Shown: positions 52,050-61,836, counted from the stretch's first letter. The stretch: 64,000 nucleotides of DNA from Thioclava sp. JE_KL1 (GCF_009296265.1 NZ_WBJS01000002.1:186001-250000), one strand, 5' to 3'. Notes: generated from the letters alone by a model not told the origin. Made by a program: numbers and translations.

Positions 52050-54881
52050 ATGCAAGGCGGGCGGATCACGGCCGTTCTGGGGCCGACCAATACCGGCAAA
52101 ACCCATTACGCAATCGAGAGGATGCTGGCGCATCGAACCGGCGTCATCGGGCTGCCGCTGCGGCTGCTCGCGCGCGAGGTCTATGACCGGATCGTGGCGC
52201 AGCGTGGACCTTCGGTCGTGGCGCTCGTCACCGGCGAAGAGCGCATCGTGCCTGAGCGCACGCAATACTGGGTCTGCACGGTCGAGGCGATGCCGACGGG
52301 GATCGGCGCGGATTTCCTGGCCATCGACGAAATCCAGCTCTGTGGCGATCCCGAGCGGGGTCATGTATTTACCGACCGGCTTCTGCATGCGCGCGGGCTG
52401 CACGAGACGCTGTTCCTCGGCTCCGAGACGATGCGGGGGGCGATCGCCGCCTTGGTGCCGAAGGTGCAGTTCACGCGGCGCGAGCGGTTTTCCGAGCTGA
52501 CCTGTTCCGGCTCGAAGAAAATCTCCCGGATGAAGCCGCGCTCGGCCATCGTCGGGTTTTCGGTCGAGAATACCTATGCGATCGCGGAACTGATCCGCCG
52601 CCAGAAGGGCGGCTGCGCGGTGGTGATGGGGGCGCTCTCGCCTCGCACCCGCAACGCGCAGGTCGAGATGTATCAAAATGGCGACGTGGATTATCTTGTC
52701 GCCACCGATGCAATCGGGATGGGGCTCAACCTCGATATCGACCATGTCGCGTTTTCGGCCACGTCGAAATTCGATGGGCGGCGGATGCGTCCGCTCTTCC
52801 CCCATGAGCTGGCACAGATCGCGGGCCGGGCAGGGCGCCACACCACTGACGGCACGTTCGGCGTGACGGGCGAGGCGCGCCCGCTGCAGCCCGAGGTGAT
52901 CGAAGCTGTCGAGAACCACCGTTTCGCGCCGCTGCAACGGCTGCAATGGCGTAACGGTCGGCTCGAATTCGGCACCGTGGACCGGCTGATCCAGTCGCTC
53001 GACGCGCGGCCTGAGGGCGAATGGCTCACCAAGGGGCGCGAGGCCGACGATGCGCGCGCGCTCAAGGTGCTGGCTGACGATCCGGCGATCCGCGACCGCA
53101 TTACCAGCCCAAAGGATGTGCAACTCCTCTGGGATGTCTGCCGAATCCCCGATTTTCGTTCGATTTCCGAGGCCGAACATGCAACGCTTCTGGCGCGCAT
53201 CTTCGAGTTCCTGCAATCGGGCAAGGGCGTGCCCTCGGACTGGCTTGCACGTCAGATCGAGCGTATCGACAGGACGGGCGGCGATATCGACACGCTCTCG
53301 CGTCGTCTCGCCTTCATCCGCACATGGACCTATGTTGCGCAACGCAAAGGGTGGGTCGATGATGAAAGCCATTGGCGCGAGGCGACCCGCGCTGTAGAAG
53401 ACCGCCTGTCGGACGCGCTGCATGGCGCGCTGACGCAAAGATTTGTGGACCGGCGCACCTCTGTGTTGATGCGCCGGCTCAAGCAGAAGGAGACCCTCGT
53501 GGCCGAGGTGAACGACAAGGGCGAAGTGACGGTTGAAGGCGAATTCGCGGGCCGTTTGGAAGGATTCCGGTTCAAGCAGGACGAGACCGGCTCGCCCGAC
53601 GAGGCGAAGATGCTTGCCCGCGCGGCCTACGAGGCGCTCGCGCCCGAGTTCAGCCTGCGCGCGGACCGCTTCTACAACGCCCCCGATACGGAGATGGATT
53701 TCACCGAGCAGGGTGGCCTGATGTGGGGCGATACCGCTGTCGGCAAGCTGGTGAAGGGGCCCGATCTCCTCAAGCCGACCGTGCAGGCTTTCGTCGATGA
53801 CGAGGCGGGCGCGGATGTGGCCGAGAAGGTCACGCGCCGTCTGCAGCATTTCATCGACCGCAAAGTCGCAGCCCTGTTCGAGCCGCTTCTGGCGATGAGC
53901 CGTGACGAAGAGCTGACGGGTCTCGCCCGTGGCTTCGCGTTCCGCATGGTGGAATCGCTGGGCATCATCCCGCGCGAGCAGGTCGCCGCCGAGGTGAAGG
54001 ATCTCGATCAGGACGCGCGCGGCAGCCTGCGCAAGCACGGCGTGCGCTTCGGCCAGTACACGATCTTCATGCCCGCGCTTCTCAAGCCCGCGCCGACGCG
54101 GCTGCGGCTGGTGCTGGCCTCGCTGTGGTCGGGCGCCGATGAATTCCCCGAAAGCCCGCCGCCGGGCCTCGTGACGATCCCGAATATCGACGCGTTCGAT
54201 GCCGAGACCTACCGTCTGTCGGGCTACCGTCCCTCGGGCGCGCGGGCGATCCGCATCGACATGCTCGAACGTCTCGCCGATCTGCTGCGCACGCAGGACA
54301 GCCGCGGCGGGTTCGAAGCCAATCCTGACATGCTCTCGATCACCGGCATGACGCTGGATCAGTTCGCCGATCTGATGGGCGGCATGGGCTACAAGGCCGA
54401 GAAGGGCGAGCGCGCCAAGGTGAAGGCCGCCGATCTCGAGAAGGCCGAAGAGCAAGCCGGTGCCGAGGCGCTCAAGACCGAGCAGGCCGATGAGGCGAAA
54501 GCCGAGGCTGGCGGCGGCGAGCAGCCTGCCGAGACCCATCCCGAGGCGGAGGCTGCGGCCGAGGCTGGCGGCGATATGGTGGCAGCCGGTGACGTGGCCA
54601 GCGACGAGGTCGAGGTGTTCTACACCTTCACCTGGGCGCCGCGTCCGCGCGGCAACCGTCCGCCGCGCCGCGAGCAGGGGCAGGGCGGCAAGCCCGGTGG
54701 TGAACGTGGCGAGCGCAAGGGCGGCGGCAAGCCGCATGGCAAGCGCGACGGTCACAAGGGCAAGAAGGGTGGCAAGCCGCAAGGCGCGCGCAACTTCGAG
54801 GCCCGTCCGCCGAAGAAGGACAAGCCGGTCGATCCGGACAACCCCTTCGCGGTTCTGGCTGCCCTCAAGGACAAGAAGTAA
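52050..54881 (+). CDS. Suv3-like RNA helicase with low-complexity C-terminus
   Basis: Helicase of 943 residues related to mitochondrial SUV3. Walker A is GPTNTGKTHY at about 11-20, the DEAD-like box is IDEIQLC, and the second RecA domain has VATDAIGMGLNLDI and QIAGRAGRHTTDGTFG. The last 130-150 residues are Ala/Glu/Lys then Lys/Gly/Arg-rich (GKRDGHKGKKGGKPQGARN), suitable for RNA binding. It may act in RNA turnover. ATG 52050 follows a GGAGCTG site. The next gene encodes an S4 RNA-binding protein. Confidence 0.92.
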   Translation: MQGGRITAVLGPTNTGKTHYAIERMLAHRTGVIGLPLRLLAREVYDRIVAQRGPSVVALVTGEERIVPERTQYWVCTVEAMPTGIGADFLAIDEIQLCGDPERGHVFTDRLLHARGLHETLFLGSETMRGAIAALVPKVQFTRRERFSELTCSGSKKISRMKPRSAIVGFSVENTYAIAELIRRQKGGCAVVMGALSPRTRNAQVEMYQNGDVDYLVATDAIGMGLNLDIDHVAFSATSKFDGRRMRPLFPHELAQIAGRAGRHTTDGTFGVTGEARPLQPEVIEAVENHRFAPLQRLQWRNGRLEFGTVDRLIQSLDARPEGEWLTKGREADDARALKVLADDPAIRDRITSPKDVQLLWDVCRIPDFRSISEAEHATLLARIFEFLQSGKGVPSDWLARQIERIDRTGGDIDTLSRRLAFIRTWTYVAQRKGWVDDESHWREATRAVEDRLSDALHGALTQRFVDRRTSVLMRRLKQKETLVAEVNDKGEVTVEGEFAGRLEGFRFKQDETGSPDEAKMLARAAYEALAPEFSLRADRFYNAPDTEMDFTEQGGLMWGDTAVGKLVKGPDLLKPTVQAFVDDEAGADVAEKVTRRLQHFIDRKVAALFEPLLAMSRDEELTGLARGFAFRMVESLGIIPREQVAAEVKDLDQDARGSLRKHGVRFGQYTIFMPALLKPAPTRLRLVLASLWSGADEFPESPPPGLVTIPNIDAFDAETYRLSGYRPSGARAIRIDMLERLADLLRTQDSRGGFEANPDMLSITGMTLDQFADLMGGMGYKAEKGERAKVKAADLEKAEEQAGAEALKTEQADEAKAEAGGGEQPAETHPEAEAAAEAGGDMVAAGDVASDEVEVFYTFTWAPRPRGNRPPRREQGQGGKPGGERGERKGGGKPHGKRDGHKGKKGGKPQGARNFEARPPKKDKPVDPDNPFAVLAALKDKK

Positions 54882-54890
54882 CGACTCGCC

Positions 54891-55181
54891 ATGGCTGACG
54901 CGCCCGAGCGCATCCGCATCGACAAATGGCTCTGGCAGGCGCGGTTCTGTAAGACCCGCGGCCTCGCGCAGGAGCTGGTGCAGGGTGGCAAGGCGCGCGT
55001 CAACGGTCAGCGCATCGACAAGCCCGGCCGAGCGATCGGACCGGGCGATGTGCTGACGCTCAGACTCGGCAAAGGGCAGGACGCGCGGATCTGCGTTTTG
55101 CGGGTGCTGGACTGCGGCACGCGGCGCGGTCCGGCGGTCGAGGCGCAGACCCTTTACGCATTGCTCGAACCGGAGGGGTAG
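54891..55181 (+). CDS. S4-domain RNA-binding protein (Hsp15-like)
   Basis: Protein of 96 residues with an S4 domain: RIRIDKWLWQARFCKTRGLAQELVQGGKARVNGQ, read in parts, closely resembles HslR (Hsp15), which binds 50S subunits carrying a stalled nascent chain. It starts nine bases after the helicase stop and is likely co-transcribed with it. Confidence 0.9.
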   Translation: MADAPERIRIDKWLWQARFCKTRGLAQELVQGGKARVNGQRIDKPGRAIGPGDVLTLRLGKGQDARICVLRVLDCGTRRGPAVEAQTLYALLEPEG

Positions 55182-55282
55182 GCTGTGCGCAATGCCGCAG
55201 CGAAAAGCTCGGGCTCTCTCTTGAAAGAGGGGGCATCCCCCGCTAGGACGGGTCAGGAAGCTGTTCAATCGGGGTTTCACCA

Positions 55283-55621
55283 ATGACCTACGTCGTCATC
55301 GATAACTGCATCAACTGCAAATATACCGACTGCGTCGAGGTCTGCCCGGTGGATTGCTTCTACGAGGGGGAGAACACGTTGGTGATCCATCCTGACGAAT
55401 GCATCGACTGCGGCGTCTGCGAGCCGGAATGCCCCGCCGATGCGATCCGTCCGGATACCGAGCCGGGAATGGAATCCTGGGTCGAGCTCAACCGGAAATA
55501 TTCCGAACTCTGGCCGGTGATCACCCAGAAGAAAGATCCGATGCCGGATGCCGAGAAGCACGACGGCGAGAGTGGCAAGCTGGAGAAGTATTTCTCCGAG
55601 GCGCCCGGCGAAGGCGACTGA
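55283..55621 (+). CDS. fdxA: Ferredoxin FdxA
   Basis: Ferredoxin of 112 residues with two clusters, 7Fe/8Fe type. Cysteines at 9, 12, 17, 21 and 25 ([18 protein letters not shown]) and at 40, 43, 46 and 50 ([12 protein letters not shown]), followed by the typical C-terminal extension [16 protein letters not shown]. It is an electron carrier; partner unknown. Own transcription unit likely. Confidence 0.95.
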   Translation: MTYVVIDNCINCKYTDCVEVCPVDCFYEGENTLVIHPDECIDCGVCEPECPADAIRPDTEPGMESWVELNRKYSELWPVITQKKDPMPDAEKHDGESGKLEKYFSEAPGEGD

Positions 55622-55941
55622 CGGGTCGGTGATTCTGACCAATTTGCCCGATTCTGAGCGAATTGGGGAGGTTTACGCTGCGGCAAAGTGTCAAAATGCA
55701 CCGCATAACCCACTGAAATCGTGTGATATTACACATGCGCGACAGTAACGCGCTTTGAAATGCACGCGTTTTTTGCTATATTACTGTTACAAAATGAGTT
55801 CGACCCCACCTTTTGCGTCGCCTGCTCGCCCGCAAAAGAGATCTCGTGGCTGACTGGCGAACGCGGAGCTATTCAGCCCCGTGGGCGTCCTATGCTCGCT
55901 GGATACCGGGGTTCGTGACCGGCTGCAAGGAAACGAACCGC
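55622..55941. other. Intergenic region and leader of carD
   Basis: This 320-base gap contains the likely carD promoter (55755-55782) and, upstream, an imperfect palindrome GTGTGATATTACAC at 55721-55734 that might be an operator. The transcribed leader would be about 150 bases. I see no gene. Confidence 0.5.
55755..55782 (+). promoter_or_regulatory. Probable sigma-70 promoter of carD
   Basis: A -35-like TTGAAA (55755-55760) and a -10-like TATATT (55777-55782) with a 16-base spacer, in an AT-rich pocket about 160 bases before carD. Confidence 0.55.
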
Positions 55942-56451
55942 ATGACCAAGACCAAGAAGACCGAATTCCGCCCCAATGATTTCGTCGTCTACCCGGCGCA
56001 TGGCGTGGGGAAAATCATGTCCATCGAAGAACAGGAAATCGCCGGGCTCAAGCTCGAGCTTTTCGTGATCTCCTTCGAGAAGGACAAGATGACCCTGCGT
56101 GTGCCGACGCACAAGGCGACCGAAGTCGGGATGCGCAGCCTCTCCTCGCCTGACATGGTGACCAAAGCGCTTGAGACCCTCAAGGGCAAGGCGAAGGTCA
56201 AGCGGGCGATGTGGTCGCGCCGCGCGCAGGAATACGAACAGAAGATCAACTCGGGCGACCTGCTCGCGATCGCTGAAGTGGTGCGCGACCTGCACCGCAG
56301 CGACGATCAGCGCGAGCAGTCCTACTCGGAGCGTCAGCTCTATGAAGCTGCACTCGAGCGTCTGACCCGCGAAGTCGCCGCCGTTTCGGGCACCGACGAA
56401 GAGCGTGCCGCGAAAACCGTCGACGAGGTTCTGGTCGGCCGCGCCGCCTGA
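55942..56451 (+). CDS. carD: CarD family transcriptional regulator
   Basis: Protein of 169 residues of the CarD/CdnL family. FRPNDFVVYPAHGVGKIMSIEEQEIAG is the RNA polymerase-interacting domain; a C-terminal helical part with SRRAQEYEQKINSGDLLAIAEVVRDLHR binds promoter DNA. It stabilises open complexes, for example at rRNA promoters. ATG 55942 has an AAGGAA site; an upstream in-frame start is unlikely. A terminator follows. Confidence 0.95.
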   Translation: MTKTKKTEFRPNDFVVYPAHGVGKIMSIEEQEIAGLKLELFVISFEKDKMTLRVPTHKATEVGMRSLSSPDMVTKALETLKGKAKVKRAMWSRRAQEYEQKINSGDLLAIAEVVRDLHRSDDQREQSYSERQLYEAALERLTREVAAVSGTDEERAAKTVDEVLVGRAA

Positions 56452-56476
56452 TCCCGACATTAGCGGAACTTTTCCA

Positions 56477-56505
56477 ACGCGAGGCTTGCGAGCCTCGCGT
56501 TTTTT
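56477..56505 (+). terminator. Intrinsic terminator of carD
   Basis: A 10-bp stem ACGCGAGGCT / AGCCTCGCGT with a four-base loop followed by TTTTT, 25 bases after the stop. Confidence 0.9.
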
Positions 56506-56526
56506 CATGCGCGCAGGGCAAGGGGA

Positions 56527-58419
56527 TCAGGCTTCGGGGCCGGTCTTCTCGCTGCCCGGTGCCTCGCGGTCGCTCTCGTCGCGCTCGCCGCGGCGGCGGA
56601 ACTGCTCCATCATCGCGGCTTCAAGCTCGGCGTTGAGCTCTTTCGTGCGTGCGATGTAGTCGGGGTTCTGTTCCACCGGGACGCCCGGCTTCCAGACCTG
56701 CGCCAGATCGCGCACCGCGGCCCGGTCAAGCTTGAAGAACAGCTTCTCAAGCTCGGAGGCCTCGAAGGCCGAGAGCCCCGCATTCTCCAGCACATAGCGC
56801 CCGGCGCGCAGCGAGCTGTCGAACATCTCGCGCACGATGTCATTCGCGCCCGCGCGGTACAGGTCGAACACATGCGTCCGGTCGCGAGCGCGGGCAACGA
56901 TATGCAGATCGGGCCGGATCCGGCGCGCATAGGCGACCAGTTTCGTGGTATTCTCGCGCCCGTCTAGCGCCACCACCAGCACACGCGCCTGATTGATCCC
57001 GGCAGCGGCGAGCAGATCGGGCCGCGTCGGGTCCCCGAAATATCCCTTGAAGCCGAAGGTCCGCATCAGCTGGATCGTCTTGAGATCGGCGTCCAGAACC
57101 GTCGTGCGCATCCCCGACATCGTCACCAGACGGTTCACCACCTGACCGAAGCGGCCCACCCCTGCGATGATTATCGGCTGCTGCTCGTCAATCGCGTCGG
57201 GGTCCGGGCCGGGAGGCTTGCGCAGCCGCAACCCGATCTGCTCGTGCAGGATGAACAGCAAGGGCGTGATCAGCATCGACAGCGCGATCACCACCAGAAG
57301 CTTCTCGGCCAAGGCGTTGGGCAGGATGCGTTGCCCCACCGCGAAGGAGACCAGCACGAAGCCGAATTCCCCCGCCTGTGCGAGGCTGAGTGTGAACAGC
57401 GAGCGATCCGGCCCGCGGATCTTGAACAGCACCGAGAGGCCGTAAAGCACCGCCGATTTCAGCGCGACCAGCAGGAAGACCAGCGCGAAGATATTGGCGG
57501 GCTGCGCGGTGATGACGTCGAAATTGATGCCCGCGCCCACGGTGATGAAGAACAGCCCCATCAGCAGTCCTTTGAAGGGCTCGATGTCGGATTCCATCTC
57601 GTGCTTGAACTCGCTGTCGGCCAGCACGACACCGGCGAGGAAGGTGCCGAGCGCGGGCGAGAGCCCCACGAGGTTCATCAGGCTCGCGATGCCCACCACG
57701 ATCAGCAGGGCCATCGCGGTATTCACCTCGCGCAGCCGCGCCCCTTGAACGAAGCGGAAGAGCGGGCGCACGAGGTAGTGCCCCATCAAGACGGTGAGGG
57801 CGACGGCTGCCAGCGTGATCACGGTGACGCCCCAGGCGGGCAGAGAGTCGATGAGGCGCGCCACGACATGATCGCCGTGCCCCGCCTTGGCCACCGCGCG
57901 CGCGCCCGGCAGCGCCAGAAGCGGCATCAGCGCCAGCATCGGGATCACTGCAATATCCTGCGTCAGCAGTACCGCAAAGGACGAGCGGCCACCCGCCGTC
58001 TGCATCAGTCGCTTTTCATTCAGCGTTTGCAGCACGATCGCGGTCGAGGATAGCGACAGCGTCATCCCGATCGCCAGCGAGACGCGGAAATCCTCGCCCA
58101 TCGCCATGACGATCGCCGTCACCAGCACCATGGTGACCAGCACCTGCAACCCGCCAAGGCCGATCAGCTTGTCGCGCATTGCCCAAAGCGCGCGCGGCTC
58201 CAGCTCCAGCCCGATGAGGAACAGCATCATCACCACGCCGAATTCCGCAAAGTGCTGGAGGTCGGTCATTTCCGCACCCGAGAGGCCCGTGGCGGGGCCG
58301 ATCAGGATGCCCGCGATCAGATAGCCCAGCACCGAGCCGAGACCCGCACGCGTGGCCAGCGGGACCGCGATGACCATCGCGAGCAGGTAGAACGTGGCTT
58401 GGAAGAGAAAGCTTTCCAT
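56527..58419 (-). CDS. Cation:proton antiporter, CPA2 family with TrkA-N domain (KefB/C-like)
   Basis: Protein of 630 residues. The first about 385 residues form 12-13 transmembrane helices (LFLIGLELEPRALW, SSTAIVLQTLNEK, LSPALGTFLAGVVLADSEFKHE). A cytosolic TrkA-N domain (about 400-520, IIIAGVGRFGQVVNRLV) would bind NAD(H) or glutathione adducts, as in KefB/KefC. It likely exchanges K+ for H+. The tail is charged. The kefF/kefG partner is not seen nearby. No clear ribosome site. Confidence 0.92.
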   Translation of the reverse strand: MESFLFQATFYLLAMVIAVPLATRAGLGSVLGYLIAGILIGPATGLSGAEMTDLQHFAEFGVVMMLFLIGLELEPRALWAMRDKLIGLGGLQVLVTMVLVTAIVMAMGEDFRVSLAIGMTLSLSSTAIVLQTLNEKRLMQTAGGRSSFAVLLTQDIAVIPMLALMPLLALPGARAVAKAGHGDHVVARLIDSLPAWGVTVITLAAVALTVLMGHYLVRPLFRFVQGARLREVNTAMALLIVVGIASLMNLVGLSPALGTFLAGVVLADSEFKHEMESDIEPFKGLLMGLFFITVGAGINFDVITAQPANIFALVFLLVALKSAVLYGLSVLFKIRGPDRSLFTLSLAQAGEFGFVLVSFAVGQRILPNALAEKLLVVIALSMLITPLLFILHEQIGLRLRKPPGPDPDAIDEQQPIIIAGVGRFGQVVNRLVTMSGMRTTVLDADLKTIQLMRTFGFKGYFGDPTRPDLLAAAGINQARVLVVALDGRENTTKLVAYARRIRPDLHIVARARDRTHVFDLYRAGANDIVREMFDSSLRAGRYVLENAGLSAFEASELEKLFFKLDRAAVRDLAQVWKPGVPVEQNPDYIARTKELNAELEAAMMEQFRRRGERDESDREAPGSEKTGPEA

Positions 58420-58539
58420 CGGCGGCTTACATCCTTGAGCGATGCGCGGGGAAGGCGCGCGACGCGGCTATTCCCCAGCGTAGTCCGGCGCGGGCGGTGC
58501 GCAAGGGCGCAGGGGAAAGAATGGTTGCGCCGGGCGCGG

Positions 58540-61500
58540 TTAGCCGCCTTGCAGCAGCTTCAGCGTCAGGTTGCGCGACCCTTTCTTGTAGGTCAGCGCG
58601 TTGGAGCCGATCTGCGTCACGCGCCCGCCATCCAGCCGGTCGCCCACGCCCACTTTCACGAAACGCCCATTCGAGAGACGCACCAGAGCGCGCCGGTTCG
58701 AGGACGAGCCGTAAAGCCCGATCAGGTTGATCTTGCGCAGGTTGATCACGTTCTCCTCGGTCGCCTGACGGGCGACGGAGGCCGAGGTCGGCAGGCGCGG
58801 CGGCGCGGCGGTGGGCTCGGGCTCATCGAGATCGGCGGGCCTCGGGTCGGGTACGGGCGTCGCGACGGGGGCGCGCGCGGCGGCGGCGGCGGCCGACGGG
58901 GCGGGTTCGGCCGCAATCGCGGCGGCGAGCGCGTTCTCGACCGAGCGCGAGAAGTTACGCGGTTTGGTCGGCGGGGGAGCGGAGCGCGCCACGGCCAATG
59001 CGGTCGCGCCCGCGAAGGGATCGGTGTTCTCGGCGACCGCGTCGTCTTGCGCCTGCACCGCTGCGGCGACCGCGTCCTGGATCGAGGTCGGGCGACGCTC
59101 CGGGCGCAGCGCGGCGAGTCCGGGGTTCGCGACCGCGGCGGATTCCGAAGCGGGCGCCTGGGTCGAGGCGAGCTCGGTCACAGCGTCGGGCCGGGCCGTC
59201 GGGCGCGTGGTCTGGAGTTCGGGGTTGGGCTGCAGCGCCGGGTCGAGCGCGCCCTGATCGTTCGGATCGGCCTGCGCTGCGGGATCGGTCTGCTCCGGCG
59301 CAGGGGCCGCACCGGTGAGGTCGGCGGGGCGGCTGGCGGGGCGGAAGCCCGAGAGCGACGGGATCGCGCCCAGCGTGCCTTCCGGCGTGACCGGTTGCGT
59401 CGCGGCAAAGGCCTGCGCGACCGCTTCGGGGCGAGCGCCCGGCGTGACGTCGGGTTCGCCCGCGAAAAGCGTGAAGCCGCCCGGCATCTCGACCCCGTCC
59501 TCCGTCGGTGTGACGGGCGGGGTGTCCGGCGTCAGCGTCTCGCTTTGCAGCGTCTCGGCGCTTGGCGGATCGAGCGGCGTCGCGGTGAAGGCCGGCAGGT
59601 CGGAGGGCTGCGTCTCGGTCGTCGTTGTTTGCGCCTCGGTCGTGGGGGGCTCGGTCGCGTCGCTCTGCGGGGTGTCGCCGGTCGCCGTGTCCGCTTGGGT
59701 GTCAGGCGTGCGGTCCGTCGCCGCTGCCTGCGTATTCGGTGCGGTGTCGGCGGCCCTGTCTCCCGCGGTGTCGGGAGTGTCCGGCTGCGTATCTGCGGGC
59801 TGGTCTGCCATGCCCGTGTCGGCTGGCTGCGCATCGGTAGGCTGCTCGGTTGCAGCCGTCTCGGTGCCGGTCTCGGCGGGCGTCGCCTCGTCCGTCGCCG
59901 CGGTGTCGTCGGTCGCGGACGTGGCGCCTTCGTCGCTTTGTGCAGCTGGGGCTGGCTGCTCATCGGCAGGGGCGAGGGCTGCGACTTGATCGCTCTCGGG
60001 GGCAGGCTGTTCGTTGCTCGCGTCGGCTTGCGCCTGCGAGTCCGGCTCCGCGACTTCGGGAGCGGCGGTCGTGTCGGGCGTGGCCGGTGCGAGTGCGGTC
60101 TGCTCGGGGGCGTCATTCGCATCCGGGGCGGGCGCTTCGGTGATGGCGTTCGTCGGTGCATCGACGGGAGCGGGGTCGTCGAGCAGGGTGGTCCAGAGCG
60201 CGATGATCGCCAGAACCAGCACCAGCGCGCCGGTGAGCATCAGCCCGAGATGGCGCGGCTTGCCGCCGGTTGCGGGGCGCTTGGTGCCGCCAAAAACGGT
60301 CTTGTCCTGCGAGGTCTCGACGATGGGGGCCGGGGTCGCGGTGCTCGGATCCGGCCCGTCCTTCGCCTCCTTGCGCAGCAGCGAGGTCGCGGGTTTCGCG
60401 CCAAGCGCGCCCGTGCCGCCGATGCCCTTGCGTGCGGCGGTGCCCACGGCTTTGGTCCCTTTCGCTCCGGCTTTCGGAGCCGTTTTCGGCTCAAAACGCG
60501 GATCGGGCTCGTCGAAATCGAGGGTCGGTGCCGTGATCTTGGCGCTGCCCGAGGCGATCTCGCTGCGATCGGGCTGCGGGTGGAGCCGGGTGGCTCCGCC
60601 GAGCCGGGGGGGCGTCTCGTTCACGGTCACGGTGGTCGTGTGATCGCGGCGCGAGGCGAAAGCGGCGGCGATTACGCTGGCATCGGATTTCGGCAGATCG
60701 TCGTCGTCATCCTCGGCTGTATCGTGACCTTCGTCCTCAGAGTTAGAGCTCGCCTCCTCGGGCTTTGCGTCAGGTTCTGTGGCGTCGGGCACGGCAGGGG
60801 TGGCGGCAAGGCCTGCCGCAGCCAGCGACGCGTCTGAGGGCTCAACGGCAGCGTCGGCGCCATCAATGGCCGTTTCGTTCGGCTCGGTCGCGGCAAATTC
60901 GACCGTCTCCGTCGCCTCGGTTGCCTCGGAGGCGACGTCTCCAGCCGCGACCGCTTCGGCAGCCTTGGCGGCCGGGCTTTCCGCGCCGGGCGTGTCGTCG
61001 CTCGGGGCTTCGGGCGAACCCGTATCTTGCGCATCCGCTTCAGCCTCAGAGGCTGCGAGCAGATCGGAGAATTCGCCCGGCTCTTCCGGCAGGGTGGGCT
61101 CGGGTTCCTCCGCCGAAGCCACCTCCGTCGGTTGGTCCAAGGCGCTCAATTCGGCCAGTTCGGTTTCCGAGACCGCGCTATCGTCGGCAAGCTCCGTGAT
61201 GTCGCTTTGAGCGTCGGCTGCGTCCGCCTTAGCGAGGGGCGCCTCCGGCGTCGCGGCTTCCGCCGACGCCTCGGTCGCCTCCTCGGAGAGATCGACGGCC
61301 ACGATCAATGCGGATTTGTCGGGCTCGACATGCGCGCCTTCGGGGATGTGCTGCGCGACCGAAGAGGTCAGGCCGAAATGCGGCTCGCCGGGGAAATCGC
61401 CGGGCTCGGGGGCGGCCACGAAGCTGACCGGGTTGAAGCCGTTTTCCTGCGCGAAGCTCTCGGCTTCCTTCAGCGTCTCGCGCGCGATCACGGCGACCTG

Positions 61501-61836
61501 CACGGTCTGGCCGGGGCCTGCGAAATCATAGACCAGCTCGCTGACCGGGTAGGGCGTCATGCCCTCCAGCGCCGTCTCGATCTGGGTCTTGCGCTGCGCG
61601 GGGCTGGGGCCGGGCGCATAGATCGCGGTGTAGAGGATCTGCGAGTCCGGCAGCACGAGCTTCGAGGTGAAGCCGCGCGGGGCCTGCGCCCGTGCCTTGT
61701 CGCGGAGGGCCGCGACCTCGGCCATCGGATCATCGCCTTCGAGCGCGGCCTCGCCCAGAAGCGTCCAGCCCTCTTTCGCGCGGCGCACCAGAGCGATGCC
61801 ATCATGCGATAGGATCAATGCAAAATCGGGTTTCAT
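58540..61836 (-). CDS. Large membrane protein with GspL/PilM-like N-terminus and GspC/PilP-like C-terminus
   Basis: Protein of 1,098 residues. Residues 1-190 resemble the actin-like cytoplasmic domain of GspL/PilM (TSKLVLPDSQILYTAIYAPG, IETALEGMTPYPVSELVYDFA). An acidic, Ala/Glu/Ser-rich linker follows to about 525, a single transmembrane helix about 529-551 (LTGALVLVLAIIALW), and a very long Thr/Asp/Ala/Pro/Gln-rich low-complexity periplasmic stretch to about 1,030. The last 60 residues (INLIGLYGSSSNRRALVRLSNGRF, GVGDRLDGGRVTQIGSNALTY) resemble the HR domain of GspC or PilP. Annotation as initiation factor 2 sometimes given to homologs is due to composition only. No T2SS genes are near. Possibly an envelope-spanning scaffold; function unknown. 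Confidence 0.8.
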   Translation of the reverse strand: MKPDFALILSHDGIALVRRAKEGWTLLGEAALEGDDPMAEVAALRDKARAQAPRGFTSKLVLPDSQILYTAIYAPGPSPAQRKTQIETALEGMTPYPVSELVYDFAGPGQTVQVAVIARETLKEAESFAQENGFNPVSFVAAPEPGDFPGEPHFGLTSSVAQHIPEGAHVEPDKSALIVAVDLSEEATEASAEAATPEAPLAKADAADAQSDITELADDSAVSETELAELSALDQPTEVASAEEPEPTLPEEPGEFSDLLAASEAEADAQDTGSPEAPSDDTPGAESPAAKAAEAVAAGDVASEATEATETVEFAATEPNETAIDGADAAVEPSDASLAAAGLAATPAVPDATEPDAKPEEASSNSEDEGHDTAEDDDDDLPKSDASVIAAAFASRRDHTTTVTVNETPPRLGGATRLHPQPDRSEIASGSAKITAPTLDFDEPDPRFEPKTAPKAGAKGTKAVGTAARKGIGGTGALGAKPATSLLRKEAKDGPDPSTATPAPIVETSQDKTVFGGTKRPATGGKPRHLGLMLTGALVLVLAIIALWTTLLDDPAPVDAPTNAITEAPAPDANDAPEQTALAPATPDTTAAPEVAEPDSQAQADASNEQPAPESDQVAALAPADEQPAPAAQSDEGATSATDDTAATDEATPAETGTETAATEQPTDAQPADTGMADQPADTQPDTPDTAGDRAADTAPNTQAAATDRTPDTQADTATGDTPQSDATEPPTTEAQTTTTETQPSDLPAFTATPLDPPSAETLQSETLTPDTPPVTPTEDGVEMPGGFTLFAGEPDVTPGARPEAVAQAFAATQPVTPEGTLGAIPSLSGFRPASRPADLTGAAPAPEQTDPAAQADPNDQGALDPALQPNPELQTTRPTARPDAVTELASTQAPASESAAVANPGLAALRPERRPTSIQDAVAAAVQAQDDAVAENTDPFAGATALAVARSAPPPTKPRNFSRSVENALAAAIAAEPAPSAAAAAARAPVATPVPDPRPADLDEPEPTAAPPRLPTSASVARQATEENVINLRKINLIGLYGSSSNRRALVRLSNGRFVKVGVGDRLDGGRVTQIGSNALTYKKGSRNLTLKLLQGG

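Noticed and set aside
51801-55283. A 1,160-codon open frame on the minus strand opposite the TPR, helicase and S4 genes
   Set aside because: It is an antisense shadow of GC-rich coding DNA: composition is Arg/Leu/His/Ala-rich, there is no ribosome site, and it crosses real genes with clear motifs.
58252-60837. An 861-codon plus-strand open frame opposite the large envelope protein
   Set aside because: Translation is a Gly/Arg-rich shadow of a low-complexity gene; no family motif or ribosome site.
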